Shown here: in pieces, positions 56,440 through 64,000 of the stretch | Layout of the letters: each line of letters begins with the position of its first letter | Position numbering within the stretch: the first letter of the stretch is position 1 | Source of the DNA: Gluconacetobacter tumulisoli | Lineage (GTDB): Bacteria > Pseudomonadota > Alphaproteobacteria > Acetobacterales > Acetobacteraceae | Assembly (NCBI RefSeq): GCF_014174155.1 | Contig: NZ_JABEQM010000003.1 | Span: 248,001-312,000, forward strand | Length of the DNA stretch: 64,000 nt | Reading direction: 5' to 3' | Program-made: the position numbers and the translations under genes | Notes under the pieces: model-generated | Seen by the model: only the letters and a program-made list of their open reading frames with translations | What the model was told of the DNA's origin: nothing | The model's database searches: none

Positions 56440-56604
56440 ATGCAAACAGATGAAAGCGTCAAGCCGGATCGCTCGTCCCTCTCGCAGGATCGCGATCGAA
56501 CGTGCACACCCACAGGTTATCCGCTGGTCGCGGATTCCCTGTGTTTCGAAACCGTGCCCCTGGGCACACCGCGTTCCTACAACGCACCGCCCTCGTCGTC
56601 GTGA
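56440..56604 (+). CDS. Hypothetical small protein (54 aa)
   Basis: Short frame MQTDESVKPDRSSLSQDRDR and on to the stop at 56604, 54 aa, hydrophilic and without membrane helix. GGGAGG lies 7 nt before the ATG and a strong hairpin begins 10 bp after the stop, which is the layout of a real short transcript. No family is recognised. The 139 bp between hutless HD gene and this frame hold no other gene. It could equally be a spurious frame next to a structured RNA. Confidence 0.4.
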   Translation: MQTDESVKPDRSSLSQDRDRTCTPTGYPLVADSLCFETVPLGTPRSYNAPPSSS

Positions 56605-56614
56605 CGATGTCGTT

Positions 56615-56645
56615 CCGGACCCGATCCCAGAGCGATCGGGTCCGG
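56615..56645 (+). terminator. 12-bp hairpin after the small ORF
   Basis: Left arm CCGGACCCGATC, 7-nt loop CCAGAGC, right arm GATCGGGTCCGG: a perfect 12-bp stem starting 10 bp after the small ORF stop. No U tract follows, so it may be a terminator or RNA structural element. Confidence 0.55.
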
Positions 56646-56743
56646 AGCCAGGGCGGCCAGGATGGCCGGCGACGCGATCCGGCACGCGCAATAGTGCTGC
56701 AGGACGGTCCCAGGCCGCCATCACAAGAACGCATGATGGGATG

Positions 56744-56766
56744 AACCGGCGTGATGCCGGTTTTTT
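56744..56766 (+). terminator. Intrinsic terminator
   Basis: ACCGGC-GTGAT-GCCGGT stem followed by a run of six T residues, on the + strand. It ends any transcript coming from the small ORF region. Downstream, to 56954, an AT-rich stretch (AAACGATATGAAACTTTTAT and so on) is a likely promoter for the methyltransferase. Confidence 0.8.
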
Positions 56767-56960
56767 GCTTTTCAGCGGGATACCGCCGGACAGGGGGGAG
56801 GGCGACACCGGTTCCGGGTCGTATTGCAGCGTCGGAACGATTCGTAACAAAACGATATGAAACTTTTATGAAATTTTTGTTAGAGTAAAATAGATTGATC
56901 CAGCATGTCTGGCGGAATAATCATCTTTATCCATGACGTTCCCGTGAGAGTAACGTGCCC

Positions 56961-57608
56961 ATGAATCAGATCAGTAAAAATCATGACACGCACTGGAACA
57001 GGTATTACGCGTCTGACGACGTCCCTATGCTGCCGTCTCAATTTTCGGTTTTCGTCGCTTCCGAATTTCCAGACGCCGATTTTATTGTTGATATCGGGTG
57101 TGGAAATGGTCGAGATGCTTTTTTCTTCTGCAAGCAGGGCTATCGCGTCGTCGCAGTGGATGCCAGTGCGGCGGCAATCGAATCGATCCAGGACAAGTGC
57201 GGAGACATGGCGGGGCCGCTGGCCCTGCAATGCCGGATCGATGGTGCAGGAACGGCTGAGGATATCCGCAGGGTTCTCACGGATAACGGAATCGAAGGCC
57301 GGGGCGTTGTCTATGCCCGCTTTTTCCTGCACGCCATCGACCAGACCGGAGAGGACGCGTTCCTGGAGGTCTGCCGGGCGATTTCCACCCTGCGGGATGT
57401 GTCCGTGGCGGTGGAGTTCCGGACCGTACGAGACAAGAGCCTGCCGAAGGAAACCCCGGACCATTTCCGGCGGTACCTCAATCCCCCTGAATTCGTGCAG
57501 AACGCCGCGCGCTTCGGGTTCAGGACGGAGTACCTGACCGAAGGATTCGGTTTCGCCAAATATAAATCCGACGACGCCCATGTCGCCCGTGTGATCCTGG
57601 CGCGCTGA
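56961..57608 (+). CDS. SAM-dependent methyltransferase
   Basis: Class I methyltransferase (215 aa). SAM motif I: FIVDIGCGNGRDAFFFCKQG, followed by VVAVDASAAAIE. Later parts (ARFFLHAIDQTGEDAFLE) are of the kind found in methyltransferases of surface-polysaccharide clusters. ATG at 56961 (GTG at 56955 in frame) follows AT-rich DNA. Its stop abuts the ATG of the LicD-type gene, so both form an operon. Target possibly a sugar or glycan end. Confidence 0.8.
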   Translation: MNQISKNHDTHWNRYYASDDVPMLPSQFSVFVASEFPDADFIVDIGCGNGRDAFFFCKQGYRVVAVDASAAAIESIQDKCGDMAGPLALQCRIDGAGTAEDIRRVLTDNGIEGRGVVYARFFLHAIDQTGEDAFLEVCRAISTLRDVSVAVEFRTVRDKSLPKETPDHFRRYLNPPEFVQNAARFGFRTEYLTEGFGFAKYKSDDAHVARVILAR

Positions 57609-58994
57609 ATGGCGGGTTTGCCTGACGGGACGGCCGCCGGGACGTTTTCCCGCTCCCTGGCCCACATCGCGGACTTTATCAACGCGGCTGCCCCTACGCT
57701 GTTTTTCGGTGGATCCGACGGATCCCCCTTGATTGTCGGTGGGGCGGGGCCGGTGCGTTTCCTGCGCCTGAGGGTCCATGGCACAGGCCCTCTGCATGTG
57801 ATCCATGTCGAGGTCCGGGACCGGAACGGGGCGCTGGACCTGCAGGTCCGCCAGGTCACGGCAAGTTCCCTCTACGGCATGACCGGCAGATCCCCGGCGG
57901 AGCAGAAGCAGGCCTTGCAGGCCCGTGCCCGGTCGCTGCTGTACTTTCCGATTGTCGGAGGGGACGGCCTGCATACGGGGGACAAGGATACCACGCCCTG
58001 GGTGCAGATCGATCTGCAGCGCCTGACCGATGTCGAAAGTATCCTGATCCGGAACCGGGCCGATGTCTGGGCATGCCGCAACTGGTCCCTGACGGTCGAA
58101 GGATCCGAGGACGGCCAGGACTGGCGGACGATATACGACCACCGGGCCGTCATCGACGCGGTGAACGTTCTGGTGGAGCAGCAGATCGCGAATGCGGCGT
58201 CGCCCGGGCAGGGCCGGGCCTTCCGCCTATATTGGCAGACCCTGCGTGTGTTCCTGTCCGGAGCGATCATCGAGCATGGGTTTTTCGACACCCTGTCGAT
58301 CAGCGACGAGGAACGCGGCGTCCTGGGCGACGTCGTCAACAGCAAGCTGCTGTACCGGTTCCAGCAGGAAATCACCGCGCATGGCATGATCCGGACGTTC
58401 CGCTACTGGAGCGCGGATGAAAAAAAGCAATATGTCGAGGATGCCCTGGCGCTCGTGGCCGCCCTGAAGGACCTGTCCCCTCACGTCATGATCGGGTACG
58501 GGGCCGTGCTGTCCTATATCCGTTCCGGCGATCTGATGCCGCATGACGACGATGTCGATGTAGTCATTGCGATGGACCAGGCAGCTTTTGCTGATATACC
58601 GACGGCCACGCGGGCGGTCAGCGCGTTCCTGGCCGAACGGGGATTCCGGCTCGACGGGGATTTCTTCTCGCATCGCTGGGTCGCGGCGCGGGGCGACAAG
58701 ACCCTGGACGTCTTTGTCAGCCTTTATTCGAATGACCGAGTGTTGTTCTATCCCGGACCGGTGGGGGGATGCCCGATCGCGGACGTGTTTCCCACGATTC
58801 CGGTCAAATTATGCGACTGCATCGTTCCGATTCCGGCCAATCCGTTCCGCTACCTGGAAGCCATTTACGGGCCATCGTGGCGCGTCCCGCAGCCTCAGTT
58901 CAGCCATGAGTGGAACGAAGACGCGTTTACGGGGCGCCGTTTCACCACGATAGGCCGGTTGATCAGAAACCGCGCCGGGTTGCGTCGGAACTGA
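57609..58994 (+). CDS. Discoidin-like domain fused to LicD-type nucleotidyltransferase
   Basis: 461-aa protein with two parts. Residues about 100-190 look like an F5/8-type-C (discoidin) carbohydrate-binding fold (TPWVQIDLQRLTDVESILIR, WSLTVEGSEDGQDWRTIYD). The C-terminal part from about 270 is a LicD-family phosphotransferase, with its acidic MPHDDDVDVVIAM at about 310-322 and HEWNEDAF near the end. LicD proteins transfer phosphocholine or other substituents to cell-surface glycans. The ATG directly follows the methyltransferase TGA. Glycan recognition plus decoration is the inferred role. Confidence 0.72.
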   Translation: MAGLPDGTAAGTFSRSLAHIADFINAAAPTLFFGGSDGSPLIVGGAGPVRFLRLRVHGTGPLHVIHVEVRDRNGALDLQVRQVTASSLYGMTGRSPAEQKQALQARARSLLYFPIVGGDGLHTGDKDTTPWVQIDLQRLTDVESILIRNRADVWACRNWSLTVEGSEDGQDWRTIYDHRAVIDAVNVLVEQQIANAASPGQGRAFRLYWQTLRVFLSGAIIEHGFFDTLSISDEERGVLGDVVNSKLLYRFQQEITAHGMIRTFRYWSADEKKQYVEDALALVAALKDLSPHVMIGYGAVLSYIRSGDLMPHDDDVDVVIAMDQAAFADIPTATRAVSAFLAERGFRLDGDFFSHRWVAARGDKTLDVFVSLYSNDRVLFYPGPVGGCPIADVFPTIPVKLCDCIVPIPANPFRYLEAIYGPSWRVPQPQFSHEWNEDAFTGRRFTTIGRLIRNRAGLRRN

Positions 58995-59262
58995 TTGAGG
59001 CGGCCTACCACCTACCGTCTCGATGGTCGGCCGCAAGTGGCCGGATGCCGCGTCGTCCAGATCCGGGCCGGGGGTGCATTGTCCTCCAGCTGTCGCGTCG
59101 CAAGGTCCGGCGGGGCATGGCGGCGTCTTCCGTTCCTCGACGGGTCGGTCTACAGGCTGGAGAGCATCTCTCCCGCCGGAGCAAGCGTTCCTGATCGTCG
59201 AGCGGTATCCCGAATGCCGCCGATGACGCCATCCCGGCACAGATCCTGGTGGTTACAGCAGA

Positions 59263-59898
59263 GTGTCGGATAAATCTCCCTCTCTTTCCCTGTCCTCCGC
59301 CGGCCTGTCGGTGCGGGGGCTGCGGAACGCGCATGCCGGGCCGTTCACGGTCGACGTGCCGCGGGGGGAATGCCTGGTCGTCGCTGGCATGTCGGGTGCC
59401 GGCAAGTCGGTCCTGCTGCGGATGATCGCCGACCTTGACCCGCATCAGGGTCTCGTTGCGCTGGACGGCGTCGCCTGCGCCGACATGCCGGCGCATCAAT
59501 GGCGGCGGCGGGTGCTTTACCTGCCTGCCGAACCGGGCTGGTGGTCCGACATCGTGCTCGATCATGTGTCCGACGATACCGCGACCCGCGCGCTGCTGGA
59601 CAGGCTCGGCCTGCGCGAGAGCGTTCTGCGGACCCCTGTCCATCGCCTGTCGACCGGCGAACGGCAGCGTCTGGCGTTGGTCCGTGGGCTGCTGCGGGGT
59701 CCGTGTGTGCTGTTGCTGGACGAGCCGTGTTCCGCGCTGGACGATGCGACGACCCGGAAAGTCGAAGCCCTGCTGCGCGACCTGAAGGCGCAGGGGCTGG
59801 CGCTCGTCCTGGTTTCGCATGATCAGGCGCAGGCCGATCGCATGGCGGACCGTCGCCGTTACATGACGTCCGGTCGTTTCACCGAGGACGCGGCATGA
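59263..59898 (+). CDS. fetA: ABC transporter ATP-binding protein (FetA-like)
   Basis: ATPase subunit (211 aa). Walker A GMSGAGKSVLLRMIA, signature LSTGERQRLALV, Walker B CVLLLDEPCSALDD, H-loop VLVSHDQAQ. The partner is an FetB-type permease overlapping by ATGA, matching the YbbL-YbbM/FetAB iron exporter. GTG at 59263 is the only start seen and lacks a clear RBS. The 268 bp before it, after the LicD gene, hold no recognisable gene. Confidence 0.85.
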   Translation: MSDKSPSLSLSSAGLSVRGLRNAHAGPFTVDVPRGECLVVAGMSGAGKSVLLRMIADLDPHQGLVALDGVACADMPAHQWRRRVLYLPAEPGWWSDIVLDHVSDDTATRALLDRLGLRESVLRTPVHRLSTGERQRLALVRGLLRGPCVLLLDEPCSALDDATTRKVEALLRDLKAQGLALVLVSHDQAQADRMADRRRYMTSGRFTEDAA

Positions 59899-60689
59899 CG
59901 CCGATCCTGCTGACGACGTCCGACCTGCTGCTGGCCGGCGGCCTGGTCGGCATCTGCGCGCTGCTGTCCGTCGTGCTGTCGCTGGATATCCATCGCACGC
60001 TGGTGATTGCGGCAGTGCGGATGACGGCCCAGCTGGTCCTGACCGGCAGCGTCCTGCTGTTCGTGTTCGGCAGGTCGTCGGTGTGGCTGACGCTGCTGGT
60101 GCTGGCCTTCATGTTCGCGGCGGCCTCGTACGAGGCCGGATCGCGCCAGCAGGTGCGTCTGGCCCCGTCCTGGCATTTCGGAATCAGCGGGGGCGCCACG
60201 ATTTTCGGCACGGTAATCGTCGTGCTGATCGGGCTGCTGACGGCGCTGCAGCCGCATCCCTGGTACCAGGCGCGCGTCGCCATCCCGATGACCGGCCTGC
60301 TGCTGGGCAACGTCATGAACGCGACCAGCCTGTCGATGAACACGCTGCTGTCGGCCATCGCGCGCGAACGCATCGCCATCGAGGCGCGGATCATCCTGGG
60401 CGCCACCCGGGCCGAGGCCATGAACAGCCTGATCCGCCAGGCCATCCGCACCGCCCTGATCCCGACCCTGAACCAGATGGCGGCGGCTGGCGTCATTACC
60501 CTGCCCGGGATCATGACGGGACAGATTCTGGCCGGGATGAATCCGCTGGAGGCCTCCAAATACCAGATCGTGCTGATGAGCCTGATCGTCAGCGGAAACA
60601 TGATCGGCGCCACGCTGTCGGCGGGCCTGACGGCGGCACGCCTGACGGATGCGCGCGGCCGATTGCGGCTGGACCGCCTGCGCGACTGA
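59895..60689 (+). CDS. fetB: ABC transporter permease (FetB-like iron exporter)
   Basis: Membrane permease (264 aa, about seven helices) of the UPF0014/FetB family: IHRTLVIAAVRMTAQLVLTG, RVAIPMTGLLLGNVMNATSL and LPGIMTGQILAGMNPLEASK are the family's conserved segments. In E. coli FetAB exports iron and eases peroxide stress. Overlaps fetA by ATGA. Next to the malate synthase gene in convergent orientation with a hairpin between them. Confidence 0.88.
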   Translation: MTPILLTTSDLLLAGGLVGICALLSVVLSLDIHRTLVIAAVRMTAQLVLTGSVLLFVFGRSSVWLTLLVLAFMFAAASYEAGSRQQVRLAPSWHFGISGGATIFGTVIVVLIGLLTALQPHPWYQARVAIPMTGLLLGNVMNATSLSMNTLLSAIARERIAIEARIILGATRAEAMNSLIRQAIRTALIPTLNQMAAAGVITLPGIMTGQILAGMNPLEASKYQIVLMSLIVSGNMIGATLSAGLTAARLTDARGRLRLDRLRD

Positions 60690-60745
60690 CCCCAGCCAGA
60701 CGCGGCAGGAGGTGCGGCGCAGGAAGTCGTCGGCAGTTTCCATGC

Positions 60746-60775
60746 GTGGCAAGGCCGCCCGACCGGCCTTGCCAC
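60746..60775. terminator. Bidirectional hairpin between fetB and malate synthase
   Basis: Left arm GTGGCAAGGCCG, 6-nt loop, right arm CGGCCTTGCCAC: a 12-bp stem in the gap between two convergent genes. No U tract, but the position suits a bidirectional terminator. Confidence 0.6.
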
Positions 60776-60829
60776 ACGGACGGTCGCGATCCTGGCCGGC
60801 ATCCAGCCTCTGTGATCGCGACCGTTGTC

Positions 60830-63043
60830 CTATAGCGTCGCCTTGTCCAGTTCGGGCGTCGTCTGCCGGGTGCGGGGGGCGGCATCCTTTGCCGCCCGCC
60901 GCCAGCGATGCAATGTGGCCTCGGTATAGCCGTTGGGTTGCACGGCGCCCTTGAAGACCAGGTCGGAGGCGGCGCGGAAGGCCGGCCCCGTCGTGTAGTG
61001 GGACAGGGGACGATAGCCGGGCTCGTCCCGGTTCTGGTCGTCGACCACCGCGGACATGCGCATCATCGACGTCCGCACATCGTCTTCCGAGATGACGGCG
61101 TGACGCAGCCAGTTCGCCACGTGCTGCGAGGAAATGCGCAGGGTCGCCCGATCCTCCATCAGGCCGACATCGTGCAGGTCCGGCACTTTCGAACAGCCGA
61201 TGCCCATATCCACCCAGCGCACGACATAGCCGAGGATGCCCTGCAGGTTGTTGTCCAGTTCCTCGCGGATCTCGGCGGCGGACCAGTCGGGCGTCCGGGC
61301 GAGCGGCAGGGTCAGCAATTGTTCGAGCGCCGCGGGCGGTACCGTTTCCAGCCGTGTCTGGACCGCGGCGACGTCGACGAAATGATAGTGCAGCGCATGC
61401 AGCGTCGCCGCGGTGGGCGAGGGCACCCACGCCGTATTGGCGCCGGCACGGGGATGGGCCGATTTCTGCGCCATCATGTCGGCCATGCGGTCGGGCATCG
61501 CCCACATGCCCTTGCCGATCTGGGCCCCTCCCTTCAGGCCGCAGGCTAGGCCGATGGCCACGTTGCGCTGCTCGTAGGCCGTCATCCAGGGTTCGGCGCG
61601 CATGTCGGCCTTGCGCACGACCGGGCCGGCCTGCATGCAGTAATGGATTTCGTCCCCTGTCCGGTCCAGGAAGCCGGTATTGATGAACACCACCCGTTCG
61701 CGGGCGGCATGGATGCAGGCGGCCAGGTTGGCGCTGGTGCGCCGCTCCTCGTCCATGATGCCCATCTTGATGGTGTTCGGCGCCAGGTCCAGCAGGCGTT
61801 CGACCCGCGCGAACAGGGCGTTCGACAGGGCGACTTCCTCCGGCCCGTGCATCTTGGGCTTGACGATATAGATCGATCCCGCCCGGCTGTTGGTCGTCCG
61901 CGACCCGCCCCGCAGGTCGTGCAGGCCGATCGCGGCCGTGATCGCCGCGTCCAGCACCCCTTCGGGCACCGGATGATCTGCCTGGTCCACGACCGCGTCG
62001 GTGAACATGTGATGGCCCACGTTGCGGATCAGCATCAGGCTGCGTCCGGGCAGGGCCAGCGTCGTGCCGTCGGGCGCGGTATAATGGCGGTCGGGGGCCA
62101 GGCGCCGTTCCAGCAGGCGGCCGTCCTTGCGGAACGAGGTCGCGAGCGTGCCCTGCATCAGGCCCAGCCAGTTGCGATAGACGAGGATCTTGTCCTCGAC
62201 ATCCACGGCCGCGACGCTGTCCTCGCAATCGATGATGGTGCTGAGGGCGGATTCGGCGATGACGTCGGATATGCCGGCGCGGTCGCGGCTGCCGATCGCC
62301 GATGTCGGGTCGAAGCGCAGCTCGATATGCAGCCCGTTGTTGCGCAGCAGCACGATGCGCGGTGCCTCGGCCGGACCCGAGAATCCGGCGAACTGTGCCA
62401 GGACTCGCAGCCCGGTGGGGGCGGTACCGTCCCCGAAATCGGCGACAAGCCGGCCGTCCGCGACGTGATAGCGCGTCACGTCCGCGTGGTTGCCGCGTGC
62501 CAGGGGCATGATTTCGTCAAGCAGCAGCCGGATCCGCCGGATCACAAGGTCTCCGCGCCCGGTGTCGAAGGTGGCGCCGGGGACGCGGCCGCCCGTGTAC
62601 GGCTCGGCGTCCGTGCCGTAGAGCGCATCGTACAGGCTGCCCCACCGTGCGTTGGCGGCATTCAGGGCATAGCGGGCGTTCGTGACCGGAACCACAAGCT
62701 GCGGACCGGCGATCCGTGCGATCTCGTCATCCACGTTCGTGGTGGTGATCGAGAAATGAGGTGGTTCCTTCGCGATATATCCGATATCGCGAAGGATCCG
62801 GATCTGGGCGCCGATGTCGCCCGGGTCATGCCCGGGCGATGTCAGGACATGATCCACCGCCTGCTGCATCAGGCGGCGTCGCGCCAGTGCATTCAGGATC
62901 TTCGGCGTGAACGTGGCGACGATTTCGGAAAATCCGGTCCAGAAGCGGGTGGCGTCCACACCCGTCCCGGGCAGGACTTCGTGCGTGACGAAATCGTCGA
63001 GGGCGTAGTCGATGCGTAACTGGCCGATCGTACGACGGGACAT
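60830..63043 (-). CDS. glcB: Malate synthase G
   Basis: Monomeric malate synthase (737 aa) condensing glyoxylate and acetyl-CoA to malate. Full-length and intact in all recognisable parts: STIIDCEDSVAAVDVEDK, KPKMHGPEEVALSNALF, GIMDEERRTSANLAACIHAA, GKGMWAMPDRMADMMAQK and AGANTAWVPSPTAATLHALH. The start has TTGGAGGAAACACC before the ATG. It lies 53 bp behind the shortened aceA on the same strand, so the two would be co-transcribed. With no intact isocitrate lyase beside it, its glyoxylate would have to come from glycolate, purine or another aceA. Confidence 0.96.
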   Translation of the reverse strand: MSRRTIGQLRIDYALDDFVTHEVLPGTGVDATRFWTGFSEIVATFTPKILNALARRRLMQQAVDHVLTSPGHDPGDIGAQIRILRDIGYIAKEPPHFSITTTNVDDEIARIAGPQLVVPVTNARYALNAANARWGSLYDALYGTDAEPYTGGRVPGATFDTGRGDLVIRRIRLLLDEIMPLARGNHADVTRYHVADGRLVADFGDGTAPTGLRVLAQFAGFSGPAEAPRIVLLRNNGLHIELRFDPTSAIGSRDRAGISDVIAESALSTIIDCEDSVAAVDVEDKILVYRNWLGLMQGTLATSFRKDGRLLERRLAPDRHYTAPDGTTLALPGRSLMLIRNVGHHMFTDAVVDQADHPVPEGVLDAAITAAIGLHDLRGGSRTTNSRAGSIYIVKPKMHGPEEVALSNALFARVERLLDLAPNTIKMGIMDEERRTSANLAACIHAARERVVFINTGFLDRTGDEIHYCMQAGPVVRKADMRAEPWMTAYEQRNVAIGLACGLKGGAQIGKGMWAMPDRMADMMAQKSAHPRAGANTAWVPSPTAATLHALHYHFVDVAAVQTRLETVPPAALEQLLTLPLARTPDWSAAEIREELDNNLQGILGYVVRWVDMGIGCSKVPDLHDVGLMEDRATLRISSQHVANWLRHAVISEDDVRTSMMRMSAVVDDQNRDEPGYRPLSHYTTGPAFRAASDLVFKGAVQPNGYTEATLHRWRRAAKDAAPRTRQTTPELDKATL

Positions 63044-63096
63044 GGTGTTTCCTCCAATATCTTGTTCCAGAGCGGGAATTTTCGACCTGGAAAATC

Positions 63097-63453
63097 TCAG
63101 ACGGGTGTTGTGTTCTTGCCGAACGGTAATTTGGCGTGGAACTGGTCGGTTTCCGTGGAGTAAGCCATGGCCGCGATGGAGGTATGTCCGTCCCTCGCCA
63201 CGGCCGCGACGGCGCCGAATTCGGCTTCCTGCAATTCGGAACAGGCCGCCATGTCGCGTTTCGCGTAGCCGTGCGCCAGCTTGAACATCGAATAGTTCAG
63301 GCTGTGGAAGCCGGCCAGCATAGGGCAGATGTCGACCGAACCGGACAACCGCGCCACATCGCGGGCGTCATGATCGCGTTGGATTCCGGCGAAGCGCTCC
63401 GGATCATTCACGAAGGTTTCGATGGATTCGACGGACACAGATTCGACGGACAT
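63097..63453 (-). pseudogene. aceA: Isocitrate lyase remnant with two in-frame deletions
   Basis: A 118-aa frame made of the two ends of isocitrate lyase. Residues 1-42 match its N-terminus ([29 protein letters not shown]); residues 46-80 match a stretch from the C-terminal third ([20 protein letters not shown], then ELQEAEFG), and about 87-106 match the very end ([16 protein letters not shown], the usual TEEGQFH). The whole barrel between, including the catalytic KKCGH loop, is missing, as is the GYTATKHQREVGTGYFD segment. The frame stays open and a good RBS (AAGGGAG, 6 nt) is kept, so a short protein may be made. It cannot have lyase activity. Confidence 0.8.
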
Positions 63454-63555
63454 TGACGACTCCCTTCTTCGATCGTCTTGTCCGATGAGTTAAGGGGAGG
63501 GCATCAATATGTGCCATATAAAAGGGGACGACCGAAGGTGAATGCTGTAAATGGA

Positions 63556-63583
63556 TTTACAATTCGTTTTGTGTATTTGTAAA
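63556..63583. promoter_or_regulatory. Candidate regulator-binding inverted repeat
   Basis: TTTACAA at 63556-63562 and its complement TTGTAAA at 63577-63583, 14 bp apart, just before the XRE regulator start in the 144-bp region divergent from the aceA remnant. Similar TTTGCAAA-type sites bind RamB, a regulator of glyoxylate genes, so autoregulation and control of the aceA'-glcB unit are likely. Confidence 0.45.
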
Positions 63584-63597
63584 ACGAAGGAAATTTC

Positions 63598-64000
63598 ATG
63601 GCCCCCACGCGCATCGGCCGCATCGTCCGGCGGCTTCGGATCGAACGGTCGCTGTCCCAGCAGGGACTGGCCGTGCGGCTGGGCATATCGTCCAGCTACC
63701 TCAACCTGATCGAACATGACCAGCGCAGCGTGACGGCGTCACTGCTGATCAAGCTGACGCGGGCGCTGGACGTGTCGATCGAGACCCTGTCGGGCATCGA
63801 CGAGCAGAGGCTGGAAGGCCTGCTGCACGAGGCCCTGTCCGACCCGCTGCTGGGGGCGCATGGGGTGCCGGCGCAGGAAATCGCCGCCCTGGCGGCGCAG
63901 CCGGAGGTCGCACGGGCGGTCCTGACGCTGCATCAGGCGTTCCGTGCGGCCCATCACGACGCGACGCGCCTGATGCTGCCGACGGGCACGCGCGTGATCC
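63598..64000 (+). CDS. XRE-family regulator, RamB/ScfR-like (cut by window end)
   Basis: The first 134 residues of a longer regulator. An N-terminal Cro/CI HTH reads MAPTRIGRIVRRLRIERSLS, then QQGLAVRLGISSSYLNLIEH. The rest so far is helical (LSDPLLGAHGVPAQEIAALA). This is the start of the short-chain fatty acyl regulator (ScfR/RamB, DUF2083) family, whose members control acetate and propionate use. It is divergent from the isocitrate lyase remnant and malate synthase. ATG at 63598 has AAGGAAA upstream. The ligand-binding C-terminal part lies beyond the window. Confidence 0.85.
   Translation, partial: MAPTRIGRIVRRLRIERSLSQQGLAVRLGISSSYLNLIEHDQRSVTASLLIKLTRALDVSIETLSGIDEQRLEGLLHEALSDPLLGAHGVPAQEIAALAAQPEVARAVLTLHQAFRAAHHDATRLMLPTGTRVI

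Noticed and set aside
59023-59226. A 67-aa frame between the LicD gene and fetA
   Set aside because: No RBS, no domain, arginine- and serine-rich composition typical of chance frames; I see no gene in 58995-59262.
59859-62228. A 789-aa minus-strand frame across fetB and malate synthase
   Set aside because: It runs through two real genes in other frames and has no recognisable domain.

Overview
The window looks like chromosome from a high-GC alphaproteobacterium, most likely an acetic acid bacterium (Acetobacteraceae, Gluconacetobacter-like). This is inferred from base composition, an exopolysaccharide gene tail, a secreted levanase, periplasmic flavin/cytochrome oxidation genes and protein resemblance; no rRNA or other taxonomic marker is present. 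It is dominated by catabolic operons, each with its own regulator. I saw no tRNA, rRNA, CRISPR array, insertion sequence or phage gene.

Layout. 0-4.1 kb: end of an exopolysaccharide cluster (GT4 glycosyltransferase, Wzy/GumE-like polymerase, acyltransferase 3). 4.2-10 kb: a 50-aa membrane protein, an acuR-acuI pair with a likely operator, a semialdehyde dehydrogenase overlapping a nitroreductase, and a branched-chain aminotransferase. 10-22 kb: a complete aerobic nicotinate pathway (nicR, then nicT-nicC-nicA-nicB-NCS2 permease-nicX-nicF-nicE-nicD) converting nicotinate to fumarate, formate, ammonia and CO2. 22-28 kb: GH32 levanase, SDR with divergent LysR, RidA, secreted phosphoesterase. 28-32.5 kb: a lower-GC glycosyltransferase island (GtrII-like protein, DUF4422-GT8 fusion, GtrB). 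32.5-38.9 kb: hut genes hutU, hutC, hutI and divergent hutF-hutG, with HutC-type operators but no hutH. 38.9-49.9 kb: a LysR pseudogene, a C45 acyltransferase/aminotransferase pair, class II aldolase, LysR, EamA exporter, MmyB-type regulator with methyltransferase, TetR with MFS transporter, and an AbgB-like amidohydrolase. 50-55.7 kb: a TonB receptor divergent from a Tat-exported flavin amine oxidase, a mono-haem cytochrome c and a periplasmic RidA. 55.8-60.7 kb: HD hydrolase, a small ORF, a methyltransferase with a discoidin-like/LicD fusion, and an FetAB-type ABC exporter. 60.8-64 kb: malate synthase G behind a 118-aa internally deleted remnant of isocitrate lyase, with a divergent RamB/ScfR-type regulator cut by the window end.

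How it works together. The nic and hut operons funnel N-heterocycles to the TCA cycle (fumarate) and glutamate. The amine oxidase, cytochrome c and RidA trio reads as a periplasmic amine dehydrogenase module passing electrons to the respiratory chain, with RidA hydrolysing the imine product; it resembles the nicotine oxidase/cytochrome c pairing but its substrate is unknown. The glyoxylate locus keeps malate synthase, its regulator and the start and end of aceA, while the catalytic barrel of isocitrate lyase is gone in frame, so any shunt activity would need an aceA elsewhere. The two most unusual items are this mini-aceA and the periplasmic amine module; a purine-type permease inside the nic operon and a set of domain fusions (DUF4422-GT8, discoidin-like/LicD) come next.
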